NCBI GenBank assembly: GCA_002440965.1
Contig: DJWJ01000019.1
Span: forward strand, 1 to 64,000
Direction of reading: 5' to 3'
DNA length: 64,000 nt
From: Candidatus Omnitrophica bacterium UBA6233
Lineage (GTDB): Bacteria; Omnitrophota; Gorgyraeia; Gygaellales; Profunditerraquicolaceae
The translations under genes were made by a program, and so were the position numbers. The notes below the pieces were generated by a model. The model ran no database searches. It worked only from the letters and a program-made list of their open reading frames with translations, and was not told the DNA's origin. Each line of letters begins with the position of its first letter. Within the stretch, counting starts at the first letter, position 1. This document shows positions 34,204 through 42,003 of the stretch, piece after piece.

Positions 34204-34940
34204 AATTTATAAATCAGGCCGTCCCTGGCGGCTATGGTGTTCTTAAAAATCTTCCGGGCGGATTCTTTAGCTAATCTTATATCGCTTTCTTTCAAATAAT
34301 CGCCGGCATCGAAATGCACCAAAACCAATTTTTTTACTTTCGCGGCCCTAGCCGCCCTAGCCGCCTGTTCAGGATTTAAATGCGGCCACCCCCTATCGAT
34401 AACTCCAGGAAGCAAGGATGACTCTGCTATTAATAAATCTGCGTTTTTTGCCAAGGCCAGCATTCCTTTACATTCTCCGGTATCGGTGCAAAAAACCAAT
34501 GTTTTACCGCCGGCGGATAAACGGTATCCGTAACAAACAGTCGTATGCAAAAGTTTTTCATATTCGATATCAAAAGGGAACTTCAGGCCGCGGCTGATAT
34601 CTTTAACCAGGATTTTTGACTTAAGCTTACGGATAGGTTTAGAATACGGAGTATTAATGACAAGATTAAACATTTTCCGCGTTCCCTTTGGCCCAAAAAC
34701 TTTGATGCCCTGCGGAAAAACGAATTTATTCAAAGCGTGCAACCCGATAATATGGTCCAAATGAAAATGGCTCAAAAAAAGATAAACGGGACGCTTGTCT
34801 TTTATGTAATGGTCAATCTTGGAAAAACCCGTCCCGGCGTCAAAAATAACATACTCCCTGCCGGTATCCACCAAGACGCAAAGGGTGTTACCGAGCCGGC
34901 CGTCATACCAACCCATAGTCCCCAAGAATATAACCCGCAT
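34200..34940 (-). CDS. Metallo-beta-lactamase-fold hydrolase (RNase Z-like)
   Basis: A 246-aa MBL-fold protein with the metal motif SHFHLDHIIGLHAL (residues about 57-70), FCTDTGE, and the terminal HFDAGDY. Its pattern is nearest RNase Z/ElaC and related phosphodiesterases. No tRNA gene lies nearby. It is tightly coupled (4-bp overlap) to the SDR in a nucleotide-sugar operon, so it may hydrolyse a sugar ester or cyclic phosphate there. This is only a context guess. The start lacks a clear ribosome site. Confidence 0.82.
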   Translation of the reverse strand: MRVIFLGTMGWYDGRLGNTLCVLVDTGREYVIFDAGTGFSKIDHYIKDKRPVYLFLSHFHLDHIIGLHALNKFVFPQGIKVFGPKGTRKMFNLVINTPYSKPIRKLKSKILVKDISRGLKFPFDIEYEKLLHTTVCYGYRLSAGGKTLVFCTDTGECKGMLALAKNADLLIAESSLLPGVIDRGWPHLNPEQAARAARAAKVKKLVLVHFDAGDYLKESDIRLAKESARKIFKNTIAARDGLIYKL

Positions 34941-34954
34941 AAAATTAGACAGGA

Positions 34955-35887
34955 TTAATCAAAATTAATCCGTTCCCTCTCGATAACTAAAGGCCTTTTC
35001 CTGACTTGAGTATAAATTGCCCCGATATATTCCCCCAATACCCCGATAAAAACCAGCTGGACGGAGAAGAAGAAAAACACACCGACAACCAGAGGGGCGA
35101 CTCCTAACTGGAAATTATTCCAGAAAATTAATTTATATATTAAATATATCACCCCGATTATAAAGAATATGAAGGAAAATATCATCCCGAAAAAAATCGC
35201 CATCCTCAAAGGCACCTTGGAATTATTCACGATGCCTAACATCGCCATATCAAACAAGGTATAGAAATTATTTTTAGTAATTCCCGCGGCCCTATTTGGC
35301 TGGACATACTCTACAAGCGCAACATCGGAACTTATCTCAAGTATTAATCCCCTCAAGTATGGATACGGATCCTTGATGCCCCTTAAAGCTTCGACAACCT
35401 TCTTGTCAAAAAGGCCAAACCCGGAATAATTCTCTATCTGTTTCTCTTCTGAAAGGGAATTTAATAACTTATAGAACAGCTTCCTTACGGTAAACATAAG
35501 AGAATTTTCCTTGCTCCCGGTTTTTACCCCCACAACAACTTCATGGCCGGCTTCCCACTGCCTTATGAAATCGTTTATCAATCCCGGAGGATCTTGCAAG
35601 TCGGAAGCGATATTGATAACCGCGTCTCCTTTGGCTTGCAATAAACCGTAATAAGGCGAACGGATATGGCCAAAATTCCGGGCGTTCACAATTATTTTTA
35701 AATTTTTGTCCTTAGCGGCAATACTTTTAAGAATCTCAACGGTTTTATCCGTCGAGGCATTATCGATAAAGATATGTTCGTAAGTGTAGCCGCCCAAGGC
35801 GCCGAAGATTTCTTTTACCTGCCGGTATAGCTCATAAACATTCTCTTCTTCGTTATAGCAGCCGGTTACGACGCTTATTTTCTTCAT
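34955..35887 (-). CDS. GT2 undecaprenyl-phosphate sugar transferase (ArnC/GtrB-like)
   Basis: A 310-aa protein with an N-terminal GT-A domain (ISVVTGCYNEEENVYELY, FIDNASTDKT, NARNFGH, IASDLQDPP where the family usually has DADLQDPP) and two C-terminal transmembrane helices, then GEYIGAIYTQVRKRPLVIERE. This is the ArnC/GtrB/PglB-partner architecture, which makes undecaprenyl-phosphate-linked sugar. With RfbG and RfbF directly upstream it could accept a CDP- or UDP-linked sugar; the donor is not readable. The hairpin repeat at 35895-35954 lies 8 bases before its start. Confidence 0.88.
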   Translation of the reverse strand: MKKISVVTGCYNEEENVYELYRQVKEIFGALGGYTYEHIFIDNASTDKTVEILKSIAAKDKNLKIIVNARNFGHIRSPYYGLLQAKGDAVINIASDLQDPPGLINDFIRQWEAGHEVVVGVKTGSKENSLMFTVRKLFYKLLNSLSEEKQIENYSGFGLFDKKVVEALRGIKDPYPYLRGLILEISSDVALVEYVQPNRAAGITKNNFYTLFDMAMLGIVNNSKVPLRMAIFFGMIFSFIFFIIGVIYLIYKLIFWNNFQLGVAPLVVGVFFFFSVQLVFIGVLGEYIGAIYTQVRKRPLVIERERINFD

Positions 35888-35894
35888 CTTAATA

Positions 35895-35954
35895 AAAGGG
35901 GACGGTTCTATTTTTCTTAAATACCTAAACCGGAAAAATAGAACCGTCCCCTTT
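35895..35954. repeat. Hairpin repeat, ACCGTCCC family, copy 3 (perfect arms)
   Basis: Perfect 21-base arms (35895-35915 and 35934-35954) with an 18-base loop; core AAAGGGGACGGTTCTATTTT plus T. The right arm is translated as the C-terminus of RfbG (GDGSIFPV), whose stop is in the loop. The left arm lies just upstream of the next start codon. Its position inside an operon argues against simple termination. Confidence 0.9.
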
Positions 35955-36926
35955 AGCTCCCCTTTTAACCCTATAGCTTTCTATTGTTTGGATTAAACCC
36001 GCTAAAACAGAGAACTTAGGCTTCCAACCGAGTTTAGCCCTGGCTTTGCGGGAAGACAAATACTGATGTTTTATTTCATACTTCGCCTGATTCAATATTT
36101 TATAATCAACTGGTTTGCCAACGGATTTAGCAATCATTTTAACCAGTTCGATGACCGTAAGCGGATTTTCACAGCTAAAATTAAAAGCTTCACCGGCAAG
36201 GTTAAGCTTCCGCATTTTTTCCGCTAAAAGGATATAGCCGTTCACTATGTCCTCCACGAACACATAATCGCGGGTAAACAGACCGTCGCTGCGGATTAAA
36301 AGTTTTTTTCCGGCAAGCGCGCATTTAACCGCATCAGGAACAAGACGGCTGGAATTAAAATCTCCGGGGCCGTAGATGTTACCGCAACGAGTAACACATA
36401 CAGGCAGGCCATAGGTATGGGCGTAGGTATTGGCGATTAAATCCGCGCAGCTTTTGGAAACATCATACGGATGGCTGCCTTGTAACGGAGCCTTTTCCGT
36501 ATAGGGAAGTTTTTCATGGATTCCATAGGCCTTATCGCTAGAGGCGAGAATAACTGCTTCGATGTTTTTTGCGTTCCGGCAGGCCTCCAAAACATTCCAG
36601 GTTCCCCGGATATTCGCAGAAAAAGCTGACAAGGGGCGGTTATGGCATTTCCCTACAATGGCCTCTGCCGCTAAATGGAATACCAGATTAATCTTATTTT
36701 CCCTTATTATTTTTTCTAACAGTTTATAGTTCGCCACGCTGCCTTTAACAACGGATATCCTCTTATAGTCATCCGGAGCAAGAAGCGTGGCTTTTCTTTC
36801 AGTCTTAATATCTAATCCGATTATCCTGGCTCCGGAAGGAATCAACGCCCTGGTAAGATTAGAACCCAAGAACCCTTCAAATCCGGTAATCAGCACATTT
36901 TTTCCCGCCCAAAATTTCTTATTCAT
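35925..36926 (-). CDS. rfbG: CDP-glucose 4,6-dehydratase
   Basis: Converts CDP-glucose to CDP-4-keto-6-deoxyglucose. A 333-aa extended SDR with WAGKNVLITGFEGFLGSNL, LAAEAIVGKCHNRPLSAFSAN, the SSDKAYG motif characteristic of this enzyme, and catalytic HPYDVSKSCADLI (YxxxK intact). Also NIYGPGDFNSSRLVPD and RDYVFVEDIVNGYILLAE. It is a little shorter than typical RfbG (about 355 aa), and the final residues come from the hairpin repeat, so the original C-terminus may have been replaced. It follows rfbF with a 9-base gap. Confidence 0.9.
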   Translation of the reverse strand: MNKKFWAGKNVLITGFEGFLGSNLTRALIPSGARIIGLDIKTERKATLLAPDDYKRISVVKGSVANYKLLEKIIRENKINLVFHLAAEAIVGKCHNRPLSAFSANIRGTWNVLEACRNAKNIEAVILASSDKAYGIHEKLPYTEKAPLQGSHPYDVSKSCADLIANTYAHTYGLPVCVTRCGNIYGPGDFNSSRLVPDAVKCALAGKKLLIRSDGLFTRDYVFVEDIVNGYILLAEKMRKLNLAGEAFNFSCENPLTVIELVKMIAKSVGKPVDYKILNQAKYEIKHQYLSSRKARAKLGWKPKFSVLAGLIQTIESYRVKRGAKGDGSIFPV

Positions 36927-36935
36927 TGACCTATC

Positions 36936-37712
36936 TTAATCCTTCCATTTTTTCCAGGGAGCCTTGCCGCTATCCCAAAGCGCTTCCAACTCGCACCTAT
37001 CCCGTAACGTATCCATACATTTCCAAAAACCATTGTGTTTAAACCCAACCAACTGATTATCCAAGGCCATACTTTTTAGAGAATCGAATTCCCATATAGA
37101 GCGGTCTCCGCTGATATAGTCGAAAACTTCCGGCTCAAGCACAAAGAATCCGCCGTTAATCCACGAGCCATCCCCTTTTGGTTTTTCGAGGAAAGAATTG
37201 ACTGTTCCCGAATCTTTCATTCTTAGGGCGCCAAACCTGCCGGCAAGCTGAACCGCGGTAACTGTCGCGCTTTTACCGGAACGCTTATGAAATTTAAGCA
37301 GCTGCCGGATATCCACGTCGCTAACTCCATCGCCATAAGTCATCATAAATGTTTTATTGCCTACGTATTTCTGAACGCGCTTCAGGCGGCCGCCGGTCAT
37401 TGTGTCAAGGCCGGTATCGACAAGAGTAATCTTCCACGGTTCGGAAGACGTCGCGCGGACTTCCACAGCGTTTTTCTTCAAATCAATGGTAATATCGCTC
37501 ATATGCATAAAATAATGGGAGAAATACTCCTTGATTATGTAGCCCTTATAGCCTAAACAGATAATAAAATCGTTGAATCCGAAATGAGAATACAGCTTCA
37601 TAATATGCCAGATGATAGGCTTGCCGCCGATTTCGACCATCGGCTTGGGAATATTGGTCGTCTCTTCGCTGATTCTCGTTCCTCTGCCGCCAGCTAATAT
37701 GACTACTTTCAT
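36936..37712 (-). CDS. rfbF: Glucose-1-phosphate cytidylyltransferase
   Basis: Makes CDP-glucose from CTP and glucose 1-phosphate, committing carbon to CDP-deoxyhexoses. The N-terminus MKVVILAGGRGTRISEET, the IPKPMVEIGGKPIIWHIMK block, TYGDGVSDVDI and the C-terminal FWKCMDTLRDRCELEALW are diagnostic of RfbF. ATG 37712 is selected by AAAGGAG 8 bases upstream; the longer reading frame to 37751 would overlap the upstream Wzy-like gene and adds no conserved residues. The product is about 258 aa, the usual size. It is followed directly by rfbG. Confidence 0.95.
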   Translation of the reverse strand: MKVVILAGGRGTRISEETTNIPKPMVEIGGKPIIWHIMKLYSHFGFNDFIICLGYKGYIIKEYFSHYFMHMSDITIDLKKNAVEVRATSSEPWKITLVDTGLDTMTGGRLKRVQKYVGNKTFMMTYGDGVSDVDIRQLLKFHKRSGKSATVTAVQLAGRFGALRMKDSGTVNSFLEKPKGDGSWINGGFFVLEPEVFDYISGDRSIWEFDSLKSMALDNQLVGFKHNGFWKCMDTLRDRCELEALWDSGKAPWKKWKD

Positions 37713-37722
37713 ACGCTCTCCT

Positions 37723-38934
37723 TTATGGCTTAAAAACCGGTTCTTGCTCAAGCTTAGAGCTTAAGGCAACCGTCAAGCCTAATACCGTCCAAAAAAGAAA
37801 ACTTAACTGAAAAGAATACAGGTGAACCTCAAAAAAACTATGGACTAAAAACCCCAATAACCCCGCAGTCAGGCCCAATAAAGCAAAACTACCCAGAGAT
37901 CCGGGCGCGCTTAAACTTATCCTGATACTCCTGTAGAAAATATAGCCCATAAACAGAAGAAAACACAATAAGGAAAAAACTCCCGATTCCGCCCAAATTT
38001 GAAGGAAACAATTATGCGCGTAAAAAATACCCGGGCTATTGGTATAGGAAGCGCAATAATCCATAAAAGTGCCGATACCCTTACCCAAAAAAGGGTGCTC
38101 CCTAATCATCCGGCCGGCGCCGCGGAAAAGAGTGAACCTGTAACTATCCCGCCTGTTCTGGAAGAAAAATAAAAGCAATCCCAATAACGGCACAAAAAAA
38201 AGATAGCAAACCAAAAACAGGGGCCAAAATACTTTTTTTAGCCGGAGACGGTTAGTGACTAAAACTATAAGAATTAAACCGGAAACAACGCCTAACCACC
38301 CGCCCCGGGAAAGAGCCCAAAGAGAAGACAGGATAAGCATAATGGTAATCAGAAAAAGGCACAATCTTACAGCCGCTTTTTTCCATTTCCACAGGCTAAG
38401 GCTCAAGGCAAGGGGAATAACGCAGGTCAAATAAGCTGCCAAGGCATTTGGATTTTTAAAAGGGCCTATGCTGGGCAACGAATGGCCCCATGAACCCCTT
38501 CCTCTTAAGAATTCAAACCCAAAAAACTTTTGCGTAAAAACCGTAAGCCCTACCAGCGCCGCGCTAAACAAGAGGACATAAACCGCCTTAACAATGCGCT
38601 TGGTATCCTTAAACGTATCGATAATTGCCCAAAGAAGCAAAGGAAACCTGCCCCATTTCAAGATAAGCACCTTTAAGCTTTTAGCCAATAATGGCCCGCT
38701 GTTAAACAGGGACAAACCCATAAAGACAAAAAATAACAGCAGGAATAAAAACAAAACTTTATTGGCCTTGATACTGGAAAAATCGGGGAATAAAATTTTT
38801 TTAAGCAAAAAGAAGGCAAGGACAAAACCGGCAAAAGAACCGATCATCGCTATAGAGATGGGGATAAAGAATATCAACCCGTAAACAGAATATTCCACCG
38901 CCGCGTCCAAAAATCTTAATATTTTTAATTTCAT
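37723..38934 (-). CDS. O-antigen ligase/polymerase-like membrane protein (Wzy_C), copy 2
   Basis: A 403-aa polytopic protein with about 11 segments. Signature region: FKNPNALAAYLTCVIPLALSL, WALSRGGWLGVVSG, and the loop EHPFLGKGIGTFMDYCASY...YAHNCFLQIWAESGVFSLLCFLLFMGYIFY. This matches the Wzy_C/WaaL family. It overlaps the stop of the WbpM-like gene by 4 bases, so it is the second gene of the long operon. Confidence 0.87.
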   Translation of the reverse strand: MKLKILRFLDAAVEYSVYGLIFFIPISIAMIGSFAGFVLAFFLLKKILFPDFSSIKANKVLFLFLLLFFVFMGLSLFNSGPLLAKSLKVLILKWGRFPLLLWAIIDTFKDTKRIVKAVYVLLFSAALVGLTVFTQKFFGFEFLRGRGSWGHSLPSIGPFKNPNALAAYLTCVIPLALSLSLWKWKKAAVRLCLFLITIMLILSSLWALSRGGWLGVVSGLILIVLVTNRLRLKKVFWPLFLVCYLFFVPLLGLLLFFFQNRRDSYRFTLFRGAGRMIREHPFLGKGIGTFMDYCASYTNSPGIFYAHNCFLQIWAESGVFSLLCFLLFMGYIFYRSIRISLSAPGSLGSFALLGLTAGLLGFLVHSFFEVHLYSFQLSFLFWTVLGLTVALSSKLEQEPVFKP

Positions 38935-40757
38935 AGAGGTATTATTTCGCGCAATTTCTTAACCGTTGCCGCCCCGTCCATTACGCCTGCCGTTCTTTCC
39001 AGCTCCTTGATTTTGCGCCTTAAGACGCGCGGGTCAAAAGAATCCGACTGGGCAATATAAATCTTATCCGCCTTGGTAGCTTTGTCTTTTTCGCTATTTA
39101 ACAAGGTCTCCTCAAAAAGCTTTTCTCCCGGGCGCAAGCCGATAAACTTTATCTTTATGTCTTCTTCGGGCTTTAAGCCATAAAGAGCAATCAACTCTTT
39201 GGCTAAATCCAATATCTTAATCTGCTCGCCCATATCCAAAATAAATATTTCTCCCGCTTTAGCCATAGCTCCGGCCTGCAAAACAAGCTGGCTGGCTTCA
39301 TTAATGCTCATAAAATACCTTTTGACTTCGGGATGAGTCAGGGTTACCGGGCCGCCTTCTTCGATTTGTTTCTTGAATAACGGAACAACGCTTCCGTCAG
39401 AACCCAAAACATTCCCAAACCTAACCGCCATAAATTTAGTTTTGCTCATCCTAGCCTTAGACTGCAAAACCATCTCCGCTACCCTTTTAGTAATACCCAT
39501 AACACTCTTGGGGTTTACCGCCTTATCCGTAGAAATAAAGATAAACCTTTCCACTTTGTAATGATCCGAGGCATAAATAAGGTTCCGGCTTCCGATAATA
39601 TTATTTTTTACCGCTGCCGCGGGATTCTCCTCCATAAGAGGAACATGCTTATGGGCTGCCGCGTGGAATACAACTTGCGGCTTGTAAAGCGAAAACACCT
39701 TCTTTAACAAACCAATGTCTCTGATATCCCCAATGATGGTCTTAAACTTAATCTTCGGGTATTTTGTCAGAAATTCAATACCCAAATAATAGACATTGTT
39801 CTCATTGTGGTCGAATAACAAGATTTCCCTAGGGCTAAAATTCATTATCTGCCTGCAAAGAGACGAACCGATTGAGCCGCCAGCGCCGGTAACTAAAACC
39901 ACTTTATCAAATAAATAATCCTTAATCTCTTTTTCATCGATATTTACCGTTTCTCTGCCCAAAAGGTCTTCCGGTTTAATATCCCGGGGCTTAACTTCCA
40001 AATCGCCATTAAGTATCTTTTGCAAACCCGGGACTATCCGGATTTTCACAGAAGGTATCTGGCAACGCGAAATGATATTCCTGATTACTTCGCCTTTGGC
40101 AGAAGGAATGGCTATGATGATTTCGTCAATTCCGTATTTTTCGACAATCGAAGCGATATCGTTACAGGCTCCCAAAATACCCACGCCTTGAATACGCAAA
40201 TTCTTTTTGTTCCTATCATCGTCAATAAAACCGATAATCTCCATATTTGTGTTGGGATTAATCCTGGCCTCTCTTAACACCATTACACCGGCTTCTCCCG
40301 CCCCGATAATGATAGCCCTCTTCCGTTTGCTTTCCAGAACAGGACGGAACTTTTCCCGGAATAACCGCGTAACGAAACGGATCCCGGCGACAAAACAAAA
40401 ACTTATGACACCATCCAAGATAAAGACCGAGCGCGGGAAACCATTAAAATAAGGGATGAAAACAACCACGGCGGTAAAACAGAATATGGCTAGAATATGC
40501 GCTTTGATTATTCTCCAGATATCATCTATACTGGCGTATCTCCATAAACCGGAATAAAGGCCAAAATACCCGAAAATAATCATTTTGATAGCGGCAAAAA
40601 CCGGGAGGGTTTTGATAATTACCTGCCAAGAGCTGTTGTCAATTTTAAAATCCAACCGCAGGTAAAAAGCGAGGATATAGGCGCAAATCACCAAGGCCAA
40701 ATGAATGGTTATGATAATCAGGCGCCGGGATTTAAAGATTAATTCCTTTAGGTTCAT
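38931..40757 (-). CDS. Membrane NDP-sugar 4,6-dehydratase (WbpM/PglF/CapD family)
   Basis: A 608-aa protein with four N-terminal transmembrane helices (about residues 10-120), a first nucleotide-binding-like domain (IIIGAGEAGVMVLREA near 150), and a C-terminal extended SDR (VLVTGAGGSIGSSLCRQI near 290, FHAAAHKHVPLMEENP, STDKAVNPKSVMGITKRVAEM). As in WbpM/PglF, Met stands where Tyr is normally found in the YxxxK motif, with Lys kept. It would convert UDP-GlcNAc to the 4-keto-6-deoxy sugar used for bacillosamine/QuiNAc/FucNAc-type first sugars. It begins the long operon and has a leaderless-type promoter at 40766-40793. Confidence 0.92.
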   Translation of the reverse strand: MNLKELIFKSRRLIIITIHLALVICAYILAFYLRLDFKIDNSSWQVIIKTLPVFAAIKMIIFGYFGLYSGLWRYASIDDIWRIIKAHILAIFCFTAVVVFIPYFNGFPRSVFILDGVISFCFVAGIRFVTRLFREKFRPVLESKRKRAIIIGAGEAGVMVLREARINPNTNMEIIGFIDDDRNKKNLRIQGVGILGACNDIASIVEKYGIDEIIIAIPSAKGEVIRNIISRCQIPSVKIRIVPGLQKILNGDLEVKPRDIKPEDLLGRETVNIDEKEIKDYLFDKVVLVTGAGGSIGSSLCRQIMNFSPREILLFDHNENNVYYLGIEFLTKYPKIKFKTIIGDIRDIGLLKKVFSLYKPQVVFHAAAHKHVPLMEENPAAAVKNNIIGSRNLIYASDHYKVERFIFISTDKAVNPKSVMGITKRVAEMVLQSKARMSKTKFMAVRFGNVLGSDGSVVPLFKKQIEEGGPVTLTHPEVKRYFMSINEASQLVLQAGAMAKAGEIFILDMGEQIKILDLAKELIALYGLKPEEDIKIKFIGLRPGEKLFEETLLNSEKDKATKADKIYIAQSDSFDPRVLRRKIKELERTAGVMDGAATVKKLREIIPL

Positions 40758-40765
40758 AACCAGAT

Positions 40766-40793
40766 ATTATATATCAAAATACAGCTTTAGCAA
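40766..40793 (-). promoter_or_regulatory. Promoter of the long polysaccharide operon, probably leaderless
   Basis: On the minus strand TTGCTA (40788-40793), 16-bp spacer, TATAAT (40766-40771), then exactly 8 nt to the ATG of the WbpM-like gene. No Shine-Dalgarno is visible. The same arrangement precedes the galT pair. Confidence 0.55.
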
Positions 40794-40800
40794 TTAGTTA

Positions 40801-40813
40801 TGCGATTTTTTTA
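40801..40813. repeat. 13-bp direct repeat, left flank of TacAT cassette
   Basis: tgcgattttttta, identical to 41991-42003. The two copies enclose the TacAT module and 310 bases of otherwise empty sequence. The right copy ends in the stop codon of the sugar transferase gene. Confidence 0.6.
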
Positions 40814-41123
40814 CATTGTCATTATGGTTGGCACAGGGCCAATTAGGTTATAATGAGCTTAAAAAACAAAGTGGATTTATATGTCAAGGCTATTTAAGAA
40901 ATGCAATGACCGCGATATTTTTTAAGTACAATAGCACCAAACATCTCGGACTAGGCTCTTTTATAATGGCTTCTATATAAGGCAATTTAGGCGATAATTT
41001 TTAAAGTATAGTCGCAATAAATTGGCATTATATAGGAATTGAGGCTTTTGCAGAAACAGATAAAGCACGCGTCTACCGTAAAAGAGATAATATGCGGTAT
41101 GTTGTTAGGAAATTTTGCTGTAG
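40814..41123. other. Gene-free stretch downstream of tacT
   Basis: About 310 bases, A+T-rich, with no reading frame or RNA gene I can support on either strand. A weak plus-strand promoter-like pair (ttggca 40828-40833, tataat 40849-40854, 15-bp spacer) is present but leads to no gene. It appears to belong to the inserted TacAT segment. Confidence 0.5.
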
Positions 41124-41651
41124 TTAATTCAGGGGGGTTTTTATCTTTAGCGTTTTCTCAATATCTTTTAAAAGAAGATACAGGTGGAATTGGTCAATTG
41201 GTGAGCGCTCAAAACCAAAATGCTCATAAAAAGATCTGGCTGGTTCATCTTTGGCATGCACTACAATAGCTCTTCCACCGATGCTATCGGCTGCATAGGT
41301 AACCCGCAGCAAAGCCTCTCGCAACAAAGCCTTTCCTATGCCGACGCCTTGTTCGGTTTTATCAACAGCAAGCCGCGCGAGAATGATAACTGGAATAGGG
41401 TAATCAGCCAGCCCTTTTCCTACGCGTAGAGGGGCCTCCTGCTTGCCTACAGAACCAATGGTTAGCGTATAATATCCTACGACTTTATTATTTCTGATTG
41501 TTACGTATGTTTTTGAGGAACCATTTTGGTTATTAATAATTGCGTATTTTTTAAGATACGAATTGAGGGCTTCGTTACGGCAGTCAAATTCACTAATGGA
41601 ATGTGATCTTTGGAGTAAAGTGGGAGTGCTTAAAGAAAGCTTCCTACTCAT
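41124..41651 (-). CDS. tacT: GNAT acetyltransferase toxin, TacT family
   Basis: A 175-aa GNAT-fold protein of the type that acetylates aminoacyl-tRNA and stops translation. It has SISEFDCRNEALNSYLKKYA near the start, VVGYYTLTIGSV, IILARLAVDKTEQGVGIGKALLREALLR (the acetyl-CoA loop QGVGIG), and ARSFYEHFGFE. Its start overlaps the stop of the DUF1778 antitoxin by 8 bases, the usual TacAT arrangement with antitoxin first. The pair interrupts the polysaccharide locus between the first-sugar transferase and the WbpM-like gene. Confidence 0.92.
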   Translation of the reverse strand: MSRKLSLSTPTLLQRSHSISEFDCRNEALNSYLKKYAIINNQNGSSKTYVTIRNNKVVGYYTLTIGSVGKQEAPLRVGKGLADYPIPVIILARLAVDKTEQGVGIGKALLREALLRVTYAADSIGGRAIVVHAKDEPARSFYEHFGFERSPIDQFHLYLLLKDIEKTLKIKTPLN

Positions 41652-41919
41652 TAAAAATATCCGGCCCCTTAAAGAGGTTTTTTAGCTTTGGAATTTCGCG
41701 AGCCGGACTATCCAATGCCTCGCAGAAAGCCTTCCACTGTGGTTCAGGCAGTTGGAAATTGTTCCTATCAGCCATTAATTCTTCCGCTTCTTTCATTGCG
41801 CTTTCAAGAATAAATGCAGATAGCTTTTTTTGGCGTAGCGAAGCCACATACATAAGGAATCTTTTTTTCCTGCTGTCGATACGGAAGTCAATCCGTGTAT
41901 TTTTCTGTATTGTTGCCAT
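41644..41919 (-). CDS. tacA: TacA/DUF1778 ribbon-helix-helix antitoxin
   Basis: A 91-aa antitoxin: TRIDFRIDSRKKRFLMYVASLRQKKLSAFILESAMKEAEELM forms the DUF1778 RHH DNA-binding part, and the C-terminal RNNFQLPEPQWKAFCEALDSP tail should neutralise TacT. ATG 41919 is set by an excellent AAAGGAGGT site; an upstream in-frame ATG at 41964 lies in the promoter. It presumably represses its own promoter at 41946-41974. Confidence 0.92.
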   Translation of the reverse strand: MATIQKNTRIDFRIDSRKKRFLMYVASLRQKKLSAFILESAMKEAEELMADRNNFQLPEPQWKAFCEALDSPAREIPKLKNLFKGPDIFNE

Positions 41920-41945
41920 ATTTCTTACCTCCTTTACCCAATAAA

Positions 41946-41974
41946 AATATAACATATTGTACACACATTGTCAA
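41946..41974 (-). promoter_or_regulatory. tacAT promoter
   Basis: TTGACA (41969-41974), 17-bp spacer, TATATT (41946-41951) on the minus strand, 26 nt before the tacA ATG. The box region contains attgt direct repeats and short dyads that may be the RHH operator. Confidence 0.75.
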
Positions 41975-41990
41975 CACAAAGTTTTTACAT

Positions 41991-42003
41991 TGCGATTTTT
42001 TTA
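41991..42003. repeat. 13-bp direct repeat, right flank of TacAT cassette
   Basis: tgcgattttttta, identical to 40801-40813; includes the TAA stop (42001-42003) of the sugar transferase gene. Confidence 0.6.

Noticed and set aside
40828..40854. Plus-strand promoter-like pair (ttggca / tataat), also reminiscent of a sigma-54 TGGCAC box
   Set aside because: The spacer is only 15 bp, the second sigma-54 element is missing, and no plus-strand gene or structured RNA follows.
41039..41269. 76-codon plus-strand frame between tacT and the WbpM-like gene
   Set aside because: Half of it is antisense to tacT, and the remainder has no similarity or ribosome site.
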